From Rhynchopus euleeides (taxonomy: Eukaryota; Euglenozoa; Diplonemea; Diplonemida; Diplonemidae): a stretch of 64,000 nt of DNA. A model generated the notes under the pieces. That model worked only from the letters and a program-made list of their open reading frames with translations. It made no database searches and had not been told where the DNA came from. The stretch spans positions 868,001-932,000 of the forward strand of contig OY723250.1 in NCBI GenBank assembly GCA_963210315.1, given 5' to 3'. How positions within the stretch are numbered: position 1 is the first letter of the stretch; the number at the start of each line of letters is the position of its first letter. Of the stretch, positions 23,123 to 32,797 are shown piece after piece. Both the position numbers and the translations under genes were made by a program.

Positions 23123-24932
23123 TGTTATCACTTTTGTTGTCGGTGGCCTAGCTGTGGTGGGTGTTGCTGTGGCGCGCTGCTGCATTGCAAAACACAAAGA
23201 CGCCTCACAAACAACGGGGGCACTGGGAAGGGATCGCAATCAACAGCCTCCATTGCAGCACCACATTCAGCAGGACAGCGTCTTGCTCCGTGCACTGGCG
23301 CGGTGGCTCGTTTCCACGCGAACCGAATGGCACGCGTTGTATGCGAGCTGGTAAGTCATGGCTTACAGAACAGCGCCCGGTAGCGAAGCACACTCTCAAC
23401 TGCCGCAGACAATGCCCTTGGAGGCCCTACGGCTTTTTCCTGGCGTTGCATGGAGGATACCGAAGCAGATGCAGTGGCCAAGCCCAGCCCCTTGCAGGGC
23501 GGGGGCGGGGCGGAGGGAATGCCCTCTCAGTTGCATCGTTCGGGTGATGTCAAGGCAACCAACAAACAAGGGGAGATGGTGTGAGATGAAAAGGGGGGGG
23601 GCACCCCTTGTCACAGAGGAAACGAGCAGATAGGCAACTATCTGTGGTGTCTCGTGCCTTCCCCCCCCCCCCAACACATCCCTGGGTCTCAAAGTGGTGG
23701 CATGACGTGACAATGCAACCAAGAACCCGCATGCAATTGCTGGGTGGAATAAAAGAAAGAGATAGGGGTGTTGTTAGTGCACCAAACCCGGGAGAAATTT
23801 TTTGATTCCGTTTCCGTTTTACGGCAGACGCCCTGTCCCGTCAGCTGTGGGAAACGGATACCGGACGACTTTGCAACTTCGCTACGCTCCGTCGCTCGTA
23901 ACCAGTAAAACCAAAGAAGCAGCCCAGCACAGCCTGCAGCTGCGGCAAACACGCCTCCAACTCATTGTGCACAGCACTCCACTATCTGATGAAGCGGTGG
24001 TCGAACAGGAGGAATGATACAGGTGGCTCGAGGGGAAAAGCCGAAACTGGGAAGCGGTTTGGCTGTATTGTGATCAGTGCGGGGGGGGCAGATGGGATCA
24101 GGGCAAAAGTGGGTCCATCGTCGTTCCTACGTATCATCGGCCAAAAAGACTTGGGGTTGCGTTTATTGTTTGTACGAACGGCGCTTGCGGAAACCGAGTA
24201 TTTTTTTTGCGCGAAAAGCTCGCTGCGTTCTTCCAAAAGCATACACACGGTGGGCAAGGGATGCGCGTCACCACCCAAGGGCGGATGGAGAGGGAAATCT
24301 GCGAAAGAAGCGAACGCGCAGGATAGCAGACGCAGCATTCAGAGTGCAGGAGAAAGATGCTATAAAGCACACAGGAGAGGGGGGGGTGCGATAAACGCTG
24401 CCAAATCTATTCAGGGCGTCCGGACGCAGGATTCGTCTGTTTCCATCATCTGGACTTTTCGTTGCGAAATGGGAGTGTTGCTGTCGCCGTTTCTCTTCTT
24501 TACGCATCCTCTTGAAACAAGGGCGGGGGGGCGGGGTGGGGGGTGCACCTTTGCTGTTCAGCAACCCACAACACGGGCAGAAAGAAAGAGAAGGGGGGGG
24601 GGGAGAAGGGTTGAGGAAGAGTTGCCAGCCCGCGCGACTGTTCAACAAAACACATGACACGGGATGACACGGGTCGCGGGCCACTGGAGGGGGGGTGTCG
24701 AAATAGAAGTAGAAGGAAGCCACTGGAGGGGGGTGGGGGGGACTACCGGAGAAGTAAGACAGAATAAAGAGAAAGGCAAGGCGCAGAGCGACCTTACCCC
24801 CCTTCACTCATCATGCAGGCTGGGTCCGAACTCTAGTGTGTTACTGTCGCAGGAGAGGCGATCGGAATCCGCCCGGAGAAGCCACAGTCAGTTGGAAATA
24901 AGCGTTGTTAAAGGCACCACTCAGGCTCACTC
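23123..24932. other. intergenic, no gene recognised
   Basis: This 1.8-kb region has G- and C-homopolymer runs (23650-23670, 24590-24603). A ~40-bp segment at 24142-24180 (AAAAGACTTGG ... TTTGTACGAACGG) is also present at 8969-9005 next to the telomere-like block, so it is a dispersed repeat. No coding evidence. Confidence 0.4.
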
Positions 24933-24939
24933 CGATAGG
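24933..24939 (+). repeat. target-site duplication, left
   Basis: CGATAGG directly before the TIR. It is repeated at 27982-27988. Confidence 0.65.
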
Positions 24940-25687
24940 TAGCAGGTGCGTAGCTAACAGAGATCCCTAAGAAAATTGTGTCTCCGAAATTATTTGGTCC
25001 GATTTCGGCCGAAAAAACGGGGAATCGGACCCCACCACACATCGAGACTGCCATTTTTCGGTGTTTCTCGGGGTCTGGGGGTCCAGGGGGGCACTTCACC
25101 ACCTCTCTATCACCCCACATGGGGTCCCAAACAGGGCACACAGGGGTTCACAAGGGCACAATGGCCATCACCCCGACCCGCAATCACGAGACTAGGCAGT
25201 GAATGGCTTGGTTGACGGGCAGGGGTGTGGCAAAATACATGTTGACAGAGACGGCAGAGACGTGGTGTGTGGTCACTAGCAAAAACAATCGGGATCAGAG
25301 ACAACTTTGGGTAGAGGAGGGACCGTTCAGCAAAATTGGTAGGGATCAAAAAGCAACAAAAAATACTTGGAGACAATGCGATTTTCGAAGAAAAAGTGGT
25401 AGTCACTTCTCAGCAGGGAACCTAACCGAGACACAACGCTCCCAGCCCAGAATCCTCAAGGCTAGCCTGCCGGCGAGGGGCAAAACGGGGACCAGCTGGC
25501 GTCACCACGTCGTAGTGCAGCAGCTGTTGCTGCGAACAGACACGTGCAGCAAACCAAGTCCACCTCGAGACACGTGATCATGTACCATATGCTGACATAC
25601 AGAAGCTGGAAACGAAACAGGCATGTCCGACGGCCCGGCAGGAAGGTATGCTACTGGGCGAGGGCGGCGGATGCAGGGGGTCGTACA

Positions 25688-25745
25688 CGGCCAGGGGGGC
25701 GCGGGGGGGCGCGGGCGGCGAAGCCGCCCGCGCCCCGACGTTGTC
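25688..25745. repeat. GC-rich palindrome with 11-bp G/C repeats, copy 1
   Basis: Short GGGGGGCGCGG repeats run into the palindrome GCGGGCGGCGAAGCCGCCCGC, followed by CCCCGACGTTGTCG. The same module occurs at 29677-29760, in both places within ~800 bp of a TAGCAGGTGCGTAG end. Confidence 0.7.
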
Positions 25746-25988
25746 GTCCCAAAACACGAAAAAACGTGTTTAAACGCATTTGGCAAGGGTACGACAGGGT
25801 GCGACAGGGTCTCAGACCCCCCCAGGACCCATATGGGACCGATTTTGGGGTCTAGTGGCCCTTCTGAGGACAATAGAATTTTTGTTGCATCGACCCCAGC
25901 CTGACGGTCCGCCCTCTAACTTTGGGCTTTGCATGTAACCGATTGTAACCCGATCAGCCTTGGCATGTAACCGATCGTCACCGATCAG

Positions 25989-26476
25989 CCTATTCTACAG
26001 ACCTATTCGGACCTATTCACCACCAATTCGGACCAATTCGGCCTGTTACAGACCTATTCGGACCTATTCGCAACCAATTCGGACCAATTCGGCCTGTTGC
26101 AGACCTATTCGGACCTATTCGCTACCAATTCGAACCAATTCGGCATGTCACAGACCTATTCAGACCTATTCACTACCAATTCGGACCAATTCGGCATGTC
26201 CCAGACCTATTCGGACCTATTCGCTACCAATTCGGACCAATTCGGCCTGTTACAGACCTATTCGGACCTATTCACTACCAATTCGGACCAATTCGGCATG
26301 TCCCAGACCTATTCGGACCTATTCACTACCAATTCGGACCAATTCGGCATGTCCCAGACCTATTCGGACCTATTCACTACCAATTCGGACCAATTCGGCA
26401 TGTCACAGACCTATTCGGACCTATTCGCTACCAATTCGGACCAATTCGGCATGTCCCAGACCTATTCAGACCTATT
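25989..26476. repeat. 51-bp satellite array, block 1
   Basis: Tandem units of 51 bp combine CCTATTCGGA and CCAATTCGGA decamers and end in a variable GGCATGTCCCAGA-like segment. About nine to ten units. Because 51 is divisible by three, long open frames run through the array in two frames; these are artefacts of the period. Confidence 0.9.
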
Positions 26477-26584
26477 GGGGGTCTTCGCTACGGGGTGATC
26501 GTCAGTGCATTTTGGTGCATTTCCTGTTGAATTAGCTGAAAACTGACGAAGATTGACGAAGGATAACGACCAGCGAAGACCCCC
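26477..26584 (+). mobile_element. short MITE-like element, copy 2, inside the satellite
   Basis: 108 bp with perfect inverted ends GGGGGTCTTCGCT / AGCGAAGACCCCC. It is inserted in a satellite unit and flanked by the 3-bp direct repeat ATT (26474-26476, 26585-26587). It matches copy 1 at 5430-5527. The empty site is readable from the neighbouring satellite units, which confirms that it is an insertion. Confidence 0.75.
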
Positions 26585-27396
26585 ATTCACTACCAATTCG
26601 GACCAATTCGGCATGTCCCAGACCTATTCGGACCTATTCGCTACCAATTCGGACCAATTCGGCCTGTTGCAGACCTATTCGGACCTATTCACTACCAATT
26701 CGGCATGTCCCAGACCTATTCGGACCTATTCGCTACCAATTCGGACCAATTCGGCATGTTGCAGACCTATTCGGACCTATTCACTACCAATTCGGACCAA
26801 TTCGGCATGTCACAGACCTATTCGGACCTATTCGCTACCAATTCGGACCAATTCGGCATGTTGCAGACCTATTCGGACCTATTCACTACCAATTCGGACC
26901 AATTCGGCATGTCCCAGACCTATTCGGACCTATTCGCTACCAATTCGGACCAATTCGGCATGTTGCAGACCTATTCGGACCTATTCACTACCAATTCGGA
27001 CCAATTCGGCATGTCACAGACCTATTCGGACCTATTCGCTACCAATTCGGACCAATTCGGCATGTTGCAGACCTATTCGGACCTATTCACTACCAATTCG
27101 GACCAATTCGGCGTGTCCCAGACCTATTCGGACCTATTCACTACCAATTCGGACCAATTCGGCATGTCACAGACCTATTCGGACCTATTCGCTACCAATT
27201 CGGACCAATTCGGCATGTTGCAGACCTATTCGGACCTATTCACTACCAATTCGGACCAATTCGGCATGTCCCAGACCTATTCGGACCTATTCGCTACCAA
27301 TTCGGACCAATTCGGCCTGTTACAGACCTATTCGGACCTATTCACTACCAATTCGGCATGTCCCAGACCTATTCGGACCTATTCGCTACCAATTCG
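26585..27396. repeat. 51-bp satellite array, block 2
   Basis: Continuation of block 1 after the MITE, about sixteen units. Unit variants alternate (TTGCAGA, CCCAGA, CACAGA endings) in a roughly 102-bp pattern, suggesting two-unit higher-order amplification. The last unit breaks off into unrelated sequence at 27396. Confidence 0.9.
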
Positions 27397-27981
27397 TATT
27401 GCTGCACCACCTGTTCCCAGGAAGAGGATATTTCCCAATCCTCTTCACACCAAAAATGATTGGAACACCCTGAAACTGACCCTTCTGAGGGTCCTTGGGT
27501 GAAGAGGAGGTCCGCGGGACACATTTTTCCACGGGGATCATGCTGTCGCCCACAGCCCATGGGGTCGCAGTTTTTCGGCAGTTTTTCGGGTGAAGAGGAT
27601 TGGGGCGTATCCTCTTCAGGTGAAAAACACCCAAAACACCCCCAAAACACCCTCCTGGGGGTGTTTTGGGGGTGAAGAGGACTGTGGGAGACCCCCAGAT
27701 TGCCTACCAGCTGTCCCAGGGTTCCTACGGGCCTATTGGAGCAGCAGCCGGTGGTGCAAAATGATATTCGCGATTGTTTCCTCACAAAAACGCCGAAACA
27801 GGTGAAAAACCGGTTTTTTTGTATTTCTCAGCAAAGATCGAGCATTTAGTTGATGAAGAGGATTGAAGAGGATGGTTCCGGACCCATTTGGGACCACCTG
27901 GGGTATGGGCTGGTGAAGACAATGCGATTTTTAAAAAAATAATTTTGGAGACACACGTTTCTGTTTGCTACGCACCTGCTA

Positions 27982-27988
27982 CGATAGG
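27982..27988 (+). repeat. target-site duplication, right
   Basis: CGATAGG directly after the inverted end. It matches 24933-24939. Confidence 0.65.
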
Positions 27989-28223
27989 GCACACATCTCA
28001 TTCTGCCTTGCTCCGCTGAACCATTCCACTCTCAGTTTGAAAACCACGCCCGATGCCCTTTGGCACTGCAATTTCCCACTGTGCATGTCAGGGGGTGGCA
28101 TTTTTCGAGGGAACTCGCCAGACACGCCATGCCAAGCTCGCTGCAAGAAAGGGGTTTGCTGGAAGTCCCGGGAAAACAATCCACAGGGATGGGTAGCCGC
28201 CACACAGTGGCGCAGCGGAGGTG

Positions 28224-29291
28224 CTATATTGTCGGCCACCACGACGTCACGTCCGGCTTCGGCGGGGGCGCTTCCCTCCTCGGGATGAGCCGGTGCCTCA
28301 CCTCACGCAGATGCGGCTTCGGCTTGTCCTGATGCACCAGGTGCCCTGGCGGCACAGACTCTGTGAGGAACACCGAACCTGCGATGATGCAGTCATCACC
28401 GATGGTCGTCACCCCCCCGAGGATCACAGCACCTGAGTAGATTGTGACACGGTCCCCGATGGTGGGGTGCCGCTTCGTGCCGCCAGTGCGCTTCAGCTGC
28501 CCGCTCTTGTCAAGCTCGAAGCTGGTCGCCCCGATGGTGACCCCTTGGTAAATACGAACATCCTCCCCGATGATAGATGTCTGTCCGATTATCACGCCTG
28601 CGCCATGGTCAATGAAGAACCGTTCCCCGATCTGTGCACCGGGGTGGATGTCGATGCCGCAACGAGAGTGTGCGTGCTCCTGGATCATTCGCGGCAGGAG
28701 AGGGACGTTGAGGTTGTAAAGCGCATGGGCAATGCGGTGAACGAATATGCCGTAGACCCCGGGGTAGCAGAAGACGGTTTCATCGGGGTGGATGGCTGCC
28801 GGATCACCGTCGTATGCAGCCTGCACGTCAAGCGCGAGGAGACGACGGATCTCAGGCAGCTGCCCAACGAAGGTGCGAGCGACGAGGCGTGCCTTATGCC
28901 CGCACTCCTCATCCTCCGCTTCCTCCTTGCCAATGTCATGTGCGTAGCGCAGCACTGTGCTGACCTGCTCTTCCACAGTCATCTGGATGCGTGCGACAAG
29001 CTCCTGGACATGCAGCGCAAGGTTGTCCTTCGTCAGGCCGCGGCGCGTAAAGAACCCAGGGAACATCAGCTCGCGGCAGAACTCAATCAAGGTTGTCACC
29101 TCCTCGTTGGATGGGACGCGGGCAGGTCCGAGGTGTCGTGTCATCTTCTCCTGCAAGATGGAGCGCGTCAACTCCGAGACGACTTGGTTGCAGGCAGGTG
29201 GCTCGAACACAGGCGGTGTCGTCACATGGCGGACGGCCACCCCCACAGCCCGCGCACCGCGCGGGAGCGACCTGCGGGCACCATGCAGCAT
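28224..29291 (-). CDS. serine O-acetyltransferase
   Basis: A 355-residue enzyme that acetylates L-serine with acetyl-CoA, the first step of cysteine synthesis. Residues 1-25 are Arg-rich without acidic residues, consistent with a mitochondrial transit peptide. A helical N-domain (30-200) is followed by left-handed beta-helix hexapeptide repeats (200-310). The catalytic pair is visible: Asp in GIDIHPG (Asp214) and His in IDHGAG (His229), corresponding to Asp143 and His158 of E. coli CysE. The long N-domain with HPDE and YPGVYGIFVHRIAH motifs resembles the EpsC-like class found in plants, protists and some bacteria. The C-terminus is a Pro/Arg tail ending in Ile, whereas a C-terminal Ile in CysE binds cysteine synthase. 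It shares strand and pathway with the three cysteine synthases 5 kb away. Confidence 0.93.
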   Translation of the reverse strand: MLHGARRSLPRGARAVGVAVRHVTTPPVFEPPACNQVVSELTRSILQEKMTRHLGPARVPSNEEVTTLIEFCRELMFPGFFTRRGLTKDNLALHVQELVARIQMTVEEQVSTVLRYAHDIGKEEAEDEECGHKARLVARTFVGQLPEIRRLLALDVQAAYDGDPAAIHPDETVFCYPGVYGIFVHRIAHALYNLNVPLLPRMIQEHAHSRCGIDIHPGAQIGERFFIDHGAGVIIGQTSIIGEDVRIYQGVTIGATSFELDKSGQLKRTGGTKRHPTIGDRVTIYSGAVILGGVTTIGDDCIIAGSVFLTESVPPGHLVHQDKPKPHLREVRHRLIPRREAPPPKPDVTSWWPTI

Positions 29292-29676
29292 TGTGTAGAA
29301 TGCCTGTCACAGAGGAGGTAGATGGGCGACTCGGGGGGCAAGGGGGGGCCAGAAAGGTGCCGAACAACACAAACAGAAGGGGTGACCTCGCTCTCCCTTC
29401 GCCAGTGTCAGAAAACTGTGGTGTCGAGCAGTGAAAAGTGAGGAACTTGCGTGGCCGCACCCAGGAAATGTGGTAGCAGGTGCGTAGAACAGGGATCCCT
29501 AATAAAACTGTGTCTCCGAAATTATTTGCGCTCCGCCAACGAGCCGAAGGTGGCGGAGTCTGCGGTGAAACAGAGTAAGCGGACCTGCCGACAGCCGGTG
29601 CTCAGCGTCGGCCACACAGGGGTGGACACGGCACGGGGGGGCAAAGAGTCGTTGAAAGACGGACGCGGGGAACGCG

Positions 29677-29735
29677 CGGGGGGGCGCGGGGGGGCGCGGG
29701 GGGGCGCGGGGGGGCGCGGGGGGGCGCGGGCGGCT
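29677..29735. repeat. 11-bp G/C tandem repeat and palindrome, copy 2
   Basis: Five tandem GGGGGGCGCGG units lead into GCGGGCGGCTTCGCCGCCCGC. This is the same module as 25688-25745. Confidence 0.75.
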
Positions 29736-29751
29736 TCGCCGCCCGCGCCCC

Positions 29752-29883
29752 GACGTTGTCGATTGCAGGGGGATCCGCTGTCGCCGCAAAGTCGCTCGGC
29801 CGATCGCGGGGCGCCGCTTCGCGGCAGCCCCGCTCTCCGGCGAGCGACTTTGCGGCGCCAGCGGATCCCCCGCAATCGACAAC
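29752..29883. repeat. large GC-rich inverted repeat (hairpin)
   Basis: Arms of ~55-60 nt: GTTGTCGATTGCAGGGGGAT from 29755 pairs with its inverted copy ending at 29882. The inner arms pair through the GCCGCAAAGTCGCTCG region, and the loop is near GCCGCTTCGCGGC. The imperfections are few. Function unknown; it may be the terminus of an element or a folded RNA. Confidence 0.7.
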
Positions 29884-30938
29884 CACTTGAGCCTAACAGG
29901 TTCTAACAGGTCCTAATTAGCAGGGTAACCCCGGCTGGGTTTTCACCTAACGAAAAATGCAACAAAAAATATTTTCACACTTGTCAAAATTTTGACGAAA
30001 ATATCGGCACTGGGTTTCCCGCCCAACTTGGTAGAGGGGGCCTACCTCCAGCCATCCCTCACAAAAAAAGTGTGACGGAAATTATTTTGGTCAATTTGGC
30101 TCAGAAAAACACGCTCCTGGACCCCGCACACACTCCGACAATGCCAAAAAACACATTTTTGGACATGTTCGGGTGCAGGCCACTTCACCTTCGGGCCAGA
30201 CTGCCGCCAGAGAGTACTCCCAGGGCAGAACAACGCAGAAACAAAGGACTCTTGGTCAGAAACACATCCCCGTGCAGCGAGGTGCTGGTCGGAAATGGAG
30301 AGAAACACAGTGGGACGACCTTCTACTGGCCACGGGGACATACGGCGACAGCTAGCTGTTGCTCGGGATTGGCAGAAGAGCAATGCAACTTCCAAGAAGC
30401 CGCTCGCCAGGGGGTCCGCCATTGCCTGCCTCCAGTCAACACCGCACGTGCGGACAAAGCGGCTCAGTCAAAAGCGACAGATCAATCTGATCGATCAGTC
30501 CTACCTGACAATTTGGCTTCTGCCTGACAATTTGGTTCTCCCTAGAGAAGGCATAACCCCCTCCTTGTCAGTAGGGGAGGCGGACAAACAGAGAATCCCG
30601 TATAAAAGCGTGTCTCCGAAATAGGGTGGTCCCATTTGGTGCCAAAAAAGTGATTTTCCACCACCTGCGGGCCGAATAGAATACAAAAATCAGATTTTTG
30701 GGCGAAAAGTGGGTCAACTCCGGGGACATGTCATCGGCCACACCTTGACACAATGCAAAAATCGGTAGACCTGGCTGACAGAGTACCTGAGGCGCCGAAA
30801 AATGCCGATCTGGGGAGAGATATGGGACAGGGCTGCCACAGACAAAACTTGTGCGAAACCAATTCGGACCAATTCAGCATGCTGATCACCAACTCAGACC
30901 AACTAGGGCTACAATGACGTGTCAGTCAGCAATTCGGA

Positions 30939-31062
30939 GCAATTCGCGACTTGGAACCTACTTGCTGCTTCCTGGCCGTCGGAACCTATTTCCTGGCCAC
31001 CGGAACCTATTTCTTGGCTACCGGAACCTATTTCCTGGTCACCGGAACCTATTTCCTGACTA
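30939..31062 (+). repeat. 21-bp tandem repeats next to the gap
   Basis: Five or so copies of CGGAACCTATTTCCTGGCCAC with small changes run directly into the N gap. The gap probably marks collapse of this array during assembly. Confidence 0.8.
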
Positions 31063-31262
31063 NNNNNNNNNNNNNNNNNNNNNNNNNNNNNNNNNNNNNN
31101 NNNNNNNNNNNNNNNNNNNNNNNNNNNNNNNNNNNNNNNNNNNNNNNNNNNNNNNNNNNNNNNNNNNNNNNNNNNNNNNNNNNNNNNNNNNNNNNNNNNN
31201 NNNNNNNNNNNNNNNNNNNNNNNNNNNNNNNNNNNNNNNNNNNNNNNNNNNNNNNNNNNNNN
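31063..31262. other. assembly gap (200 N)
   Basis: Exactly 200 N, so the size is probably arbitrary. The sequences on its two sides are unrelated: a tandem repeat on the left and a YR retrotransposon interior on the right. Confidence 0.98.
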
Positions 31263-31530
31263 AACTTTCCAGTCTTTTCCATAGCCCACCCCTGGTGGAG
31301 ATTGTGCGTTCCGCCAGGCTCTCTTTCATGACTTCTTCCAGCCGTTCCTTTGCTTCCCACAGAGTGTGGTCGTCCCTGGCCCGGGTCCTTGCCGGCGCAG
31401 CTTGCGTGTACACCTCCGACAGAGTGTTCTGGACGATGTTCTGGGGGGCGGGAGGGGGGGTAGGGGGTTGGGGGGGCCTTTCCTGTCCCAGTTTTTGGCA
31501 GAGTGCCGTGATTTGGCCGAGTGCCTGCAT
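31263..31530 (-). pseudogene. family B tyrosine recombinase, 5' fragment cut by gap
   Basis: Starts at the ATG at 31530, 23 bp after the ORF1 stop, and runs to the gap edge, reading the same as residues 1-89 of the intact copy (57853-58917). The catalytic part is not present in the assembled sequence. Confidence 0.75.
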
Positions 31531-31553
31531 GATGTCCTGGCCGAGTGCCGGTG

Positions 31554-32537
31554 TTAATTCCAGTTGGTGTTGCCCCGGGGTTTCCCCCCCTTTCCCCCCT
31601 TTCCCTGAAATGTGTGGTGGGGGTAGGGGGAATACCGATTCGGGGGGGGAAAAGACTGGGGAGGGCCACCGTTGCCCCCCTTTCCCCCCTTCGTCGTGCG
31701 TGCACGCCCCGCCAGCTTGGCGATGGCCCGGTCAGCAGCGGATGCTTCCGTGTCGGCCGTCCGCATCTCCGCCTCCACCTGCGCCCGGGGGATCCTGTGT
31801 TGTTTCCACGCCTCATTCACCACCAGCTCGTGCAGCAGCTGGTTCCCCATCTGGGTCACGGTGGTGGACCAGAACCCCCGCTCAGCAGCCTCCTGCGCGA
31901 GGGCGACCCACGTGCTCAGGTGGGTCACCTTGTTCGATGTCCCGAACTGCAGCCTCAGGTCTCGGATCATCTCCCGCGCCGCTGCCACCCCTCCTGCCTT
32001 CAAAAACCCCTGCCACTGGGAGACGCAAGCCGGCCTCATGTTGGGCAGGCTGAGGGCCGACTGCAGGTTCCCGATTGTCGGGAGCTTGGGGGGGTCCTGG
32101 GCAGGGGGGCTGCTCCCCTCCGGTTGCGCCTGTGCCGCCCCGGCCTCACCTCCCGCTTTCCCCCCAGTCCCCGCCTGCTTGGCGCCTTCGCGGACCGCCT
32201 TGGCGAGGTCTAGTACCGACTCTCTCATGAGGTCGAGTTGTGCCTTGGTCTGCTTCCTCGCGTATTCATGCACCGATCTGAGGTTGGCGTAGTCAAACCC
32301 CACCACGGGGATGGTGCATTCTTGCAACCCCGTGGGCTCGACTTCATCGAGTTCCTCTAACGGCAGGGTGTAGAGGATGGTGTACGTGTTGTCCTCATTT
32401 TTTCGCAGCACCCCCGCGTGGCGAGAGTACTCTCCCCCAATTTCGTCGCCATCCTGTGGGGATGCTCTGACCTCGTACACAATCTCGGTCACTCCGCGCT
32501 GGTGGAGCCTGTCGAGCATCTGTGTAACCGCTTCCAT
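31554..32537 (-). CDS. family B YR retrotransposon ORF1 (Gag-like)
   Basis: 327 residues from the ATG at 32537, differing from the copy at 56846-57829 in only a few residues (for example Glu for Asp in RKNxDNTYT). It has an N-terminal acidic region, a helical middle, and a Gly/Lys-rich basic tail (GKGGNGG, GKGGKGG) that could bind RNA. No zinc knuckle is seen. By position it is the structural protein of a YR retrotransposon. No homology to LTR-type Gag is evident, so the assignment is positional. Confidence 0.6.
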   Translation of the reverse strand: MEAVTQMLDRLHQRGVTEIVYEVRASPQDGDEIGGEYSRHAGVLRKNEDNTYTILYTLPLEELDEVEPTGLQECTIPVVGFDYANLRSVHEYARKQTKAQLDLMRESVLDLAKAVREGAKQAGTGGKAGGEAGAAQAQPEGSSPPAQDPPKLPTIGNLQSALSLPNMRPACVSQWQGFLKAGGVAAAREMIRDLRLQFGTSNKVTHLSTWVALAQEAAERGFWSTTVTQMGNQLLHELVVNEAWKQHRIPRAQVEAEMRTADTEASAADRAIAKLAGRARTTKGGKGGNGGPPQSFPPPNRYSPYPHHTFQGKGGKGGKPRGNTNWN

Positions 32538-32797
32538 TTTAAGAGCTTCTCCCACGGACTGCTTCTCTGAAGTGTAAAAAGAGAAAGGCTTTGCGCAGTC
32601 CGTGGGAGAAAGTAAGTTGGAGCTTGTCGTTACCTGAGGTGTGGGGGGTTGTGTGTAAAACCCAAGAATTATACGGACTGCAAGCCAACATTCCTGTGAC
32701 CGAATAGAGAAGGGGAGAGATGGCATGGAACCGAGGGGAGAGGGGGGCAGGAACCTTGGGAACTCCGACTAGTGAGCAGGCCCACTGTGGCCACAAT

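Larger units (their letters stand above)
24940..27981. mobile_element. 3.0-kb TIR element carrying a satellite array
   Basis: The left end reads TAGCAGGTGCGTAGC from 24940 and the right end is its inverted copy ending at 27981. Similarity continues inward for ~60 bp (TGTGTCTCC.AAATTATTT). Direct repeats CGATAGG flank it exactly (24933-24939 and 27982-27988); this is 7 bp, or 5 bp if two more bases are counted as TIR. The interior holds the 51-bp satellite (25989-27396), an inserted MITE and a GC-rich palindrome at 25690-25745, but no transposase, so it must be non-autonomous. A matching left end occurs at 29473. Confidence 0.75.
29292..31062. other. intergenic, repeat-rich region before the assembly gap
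   Basis: No gene is recognised. It contains a lone TAGCAGGTGCGTAG element end (29473), the GC-rich modules described separately, further TGTCTCCGAAAT-type ends near 30620 and a related ACGGAAATTATTTTGG at 30075. A few CCAATTCGGACCAATTC units at 30859-30880 resemble the 51-bp satellite. Together these suggest a second, diverged element of the 24940-27981 family running into the gap. Confidence 0.45.
31263..32796 (-). mobile_element. YR retrotransposon family B, truncated copy, nested in family A
   Basis: On the minus strand this copy begins with the family B terminal repeat A1 (starting GGCCACAGTGGGCC at ~32794), then ORF1 and the first ~90 codons of the tyrosine recombinase, and is cut by the N gap. 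It lies inside the B1 repeat of the family A copy: family A sequence stops at ...CAGCCTGAATT and family B starts at once. It is near-identical to 56587-58110. Confidence 0.85.

Noticed and set aside
18515-23383. Long plus-strand frames opposite the cysteine synthases
   Set aside because: Antisense shadows that repeat with the three gene copies.
25989-27396. CRISPR-like repeat array
   Set aside because: There are no unique spacers. It is a satellite with decamer substructure in a eukaryote.
25960-27473. Long open frames through the satellite (191 to 306 codons)
   Set aside because: The 51-bp period is a multiple of three, so frames stay open automatically, and in two frames at once.
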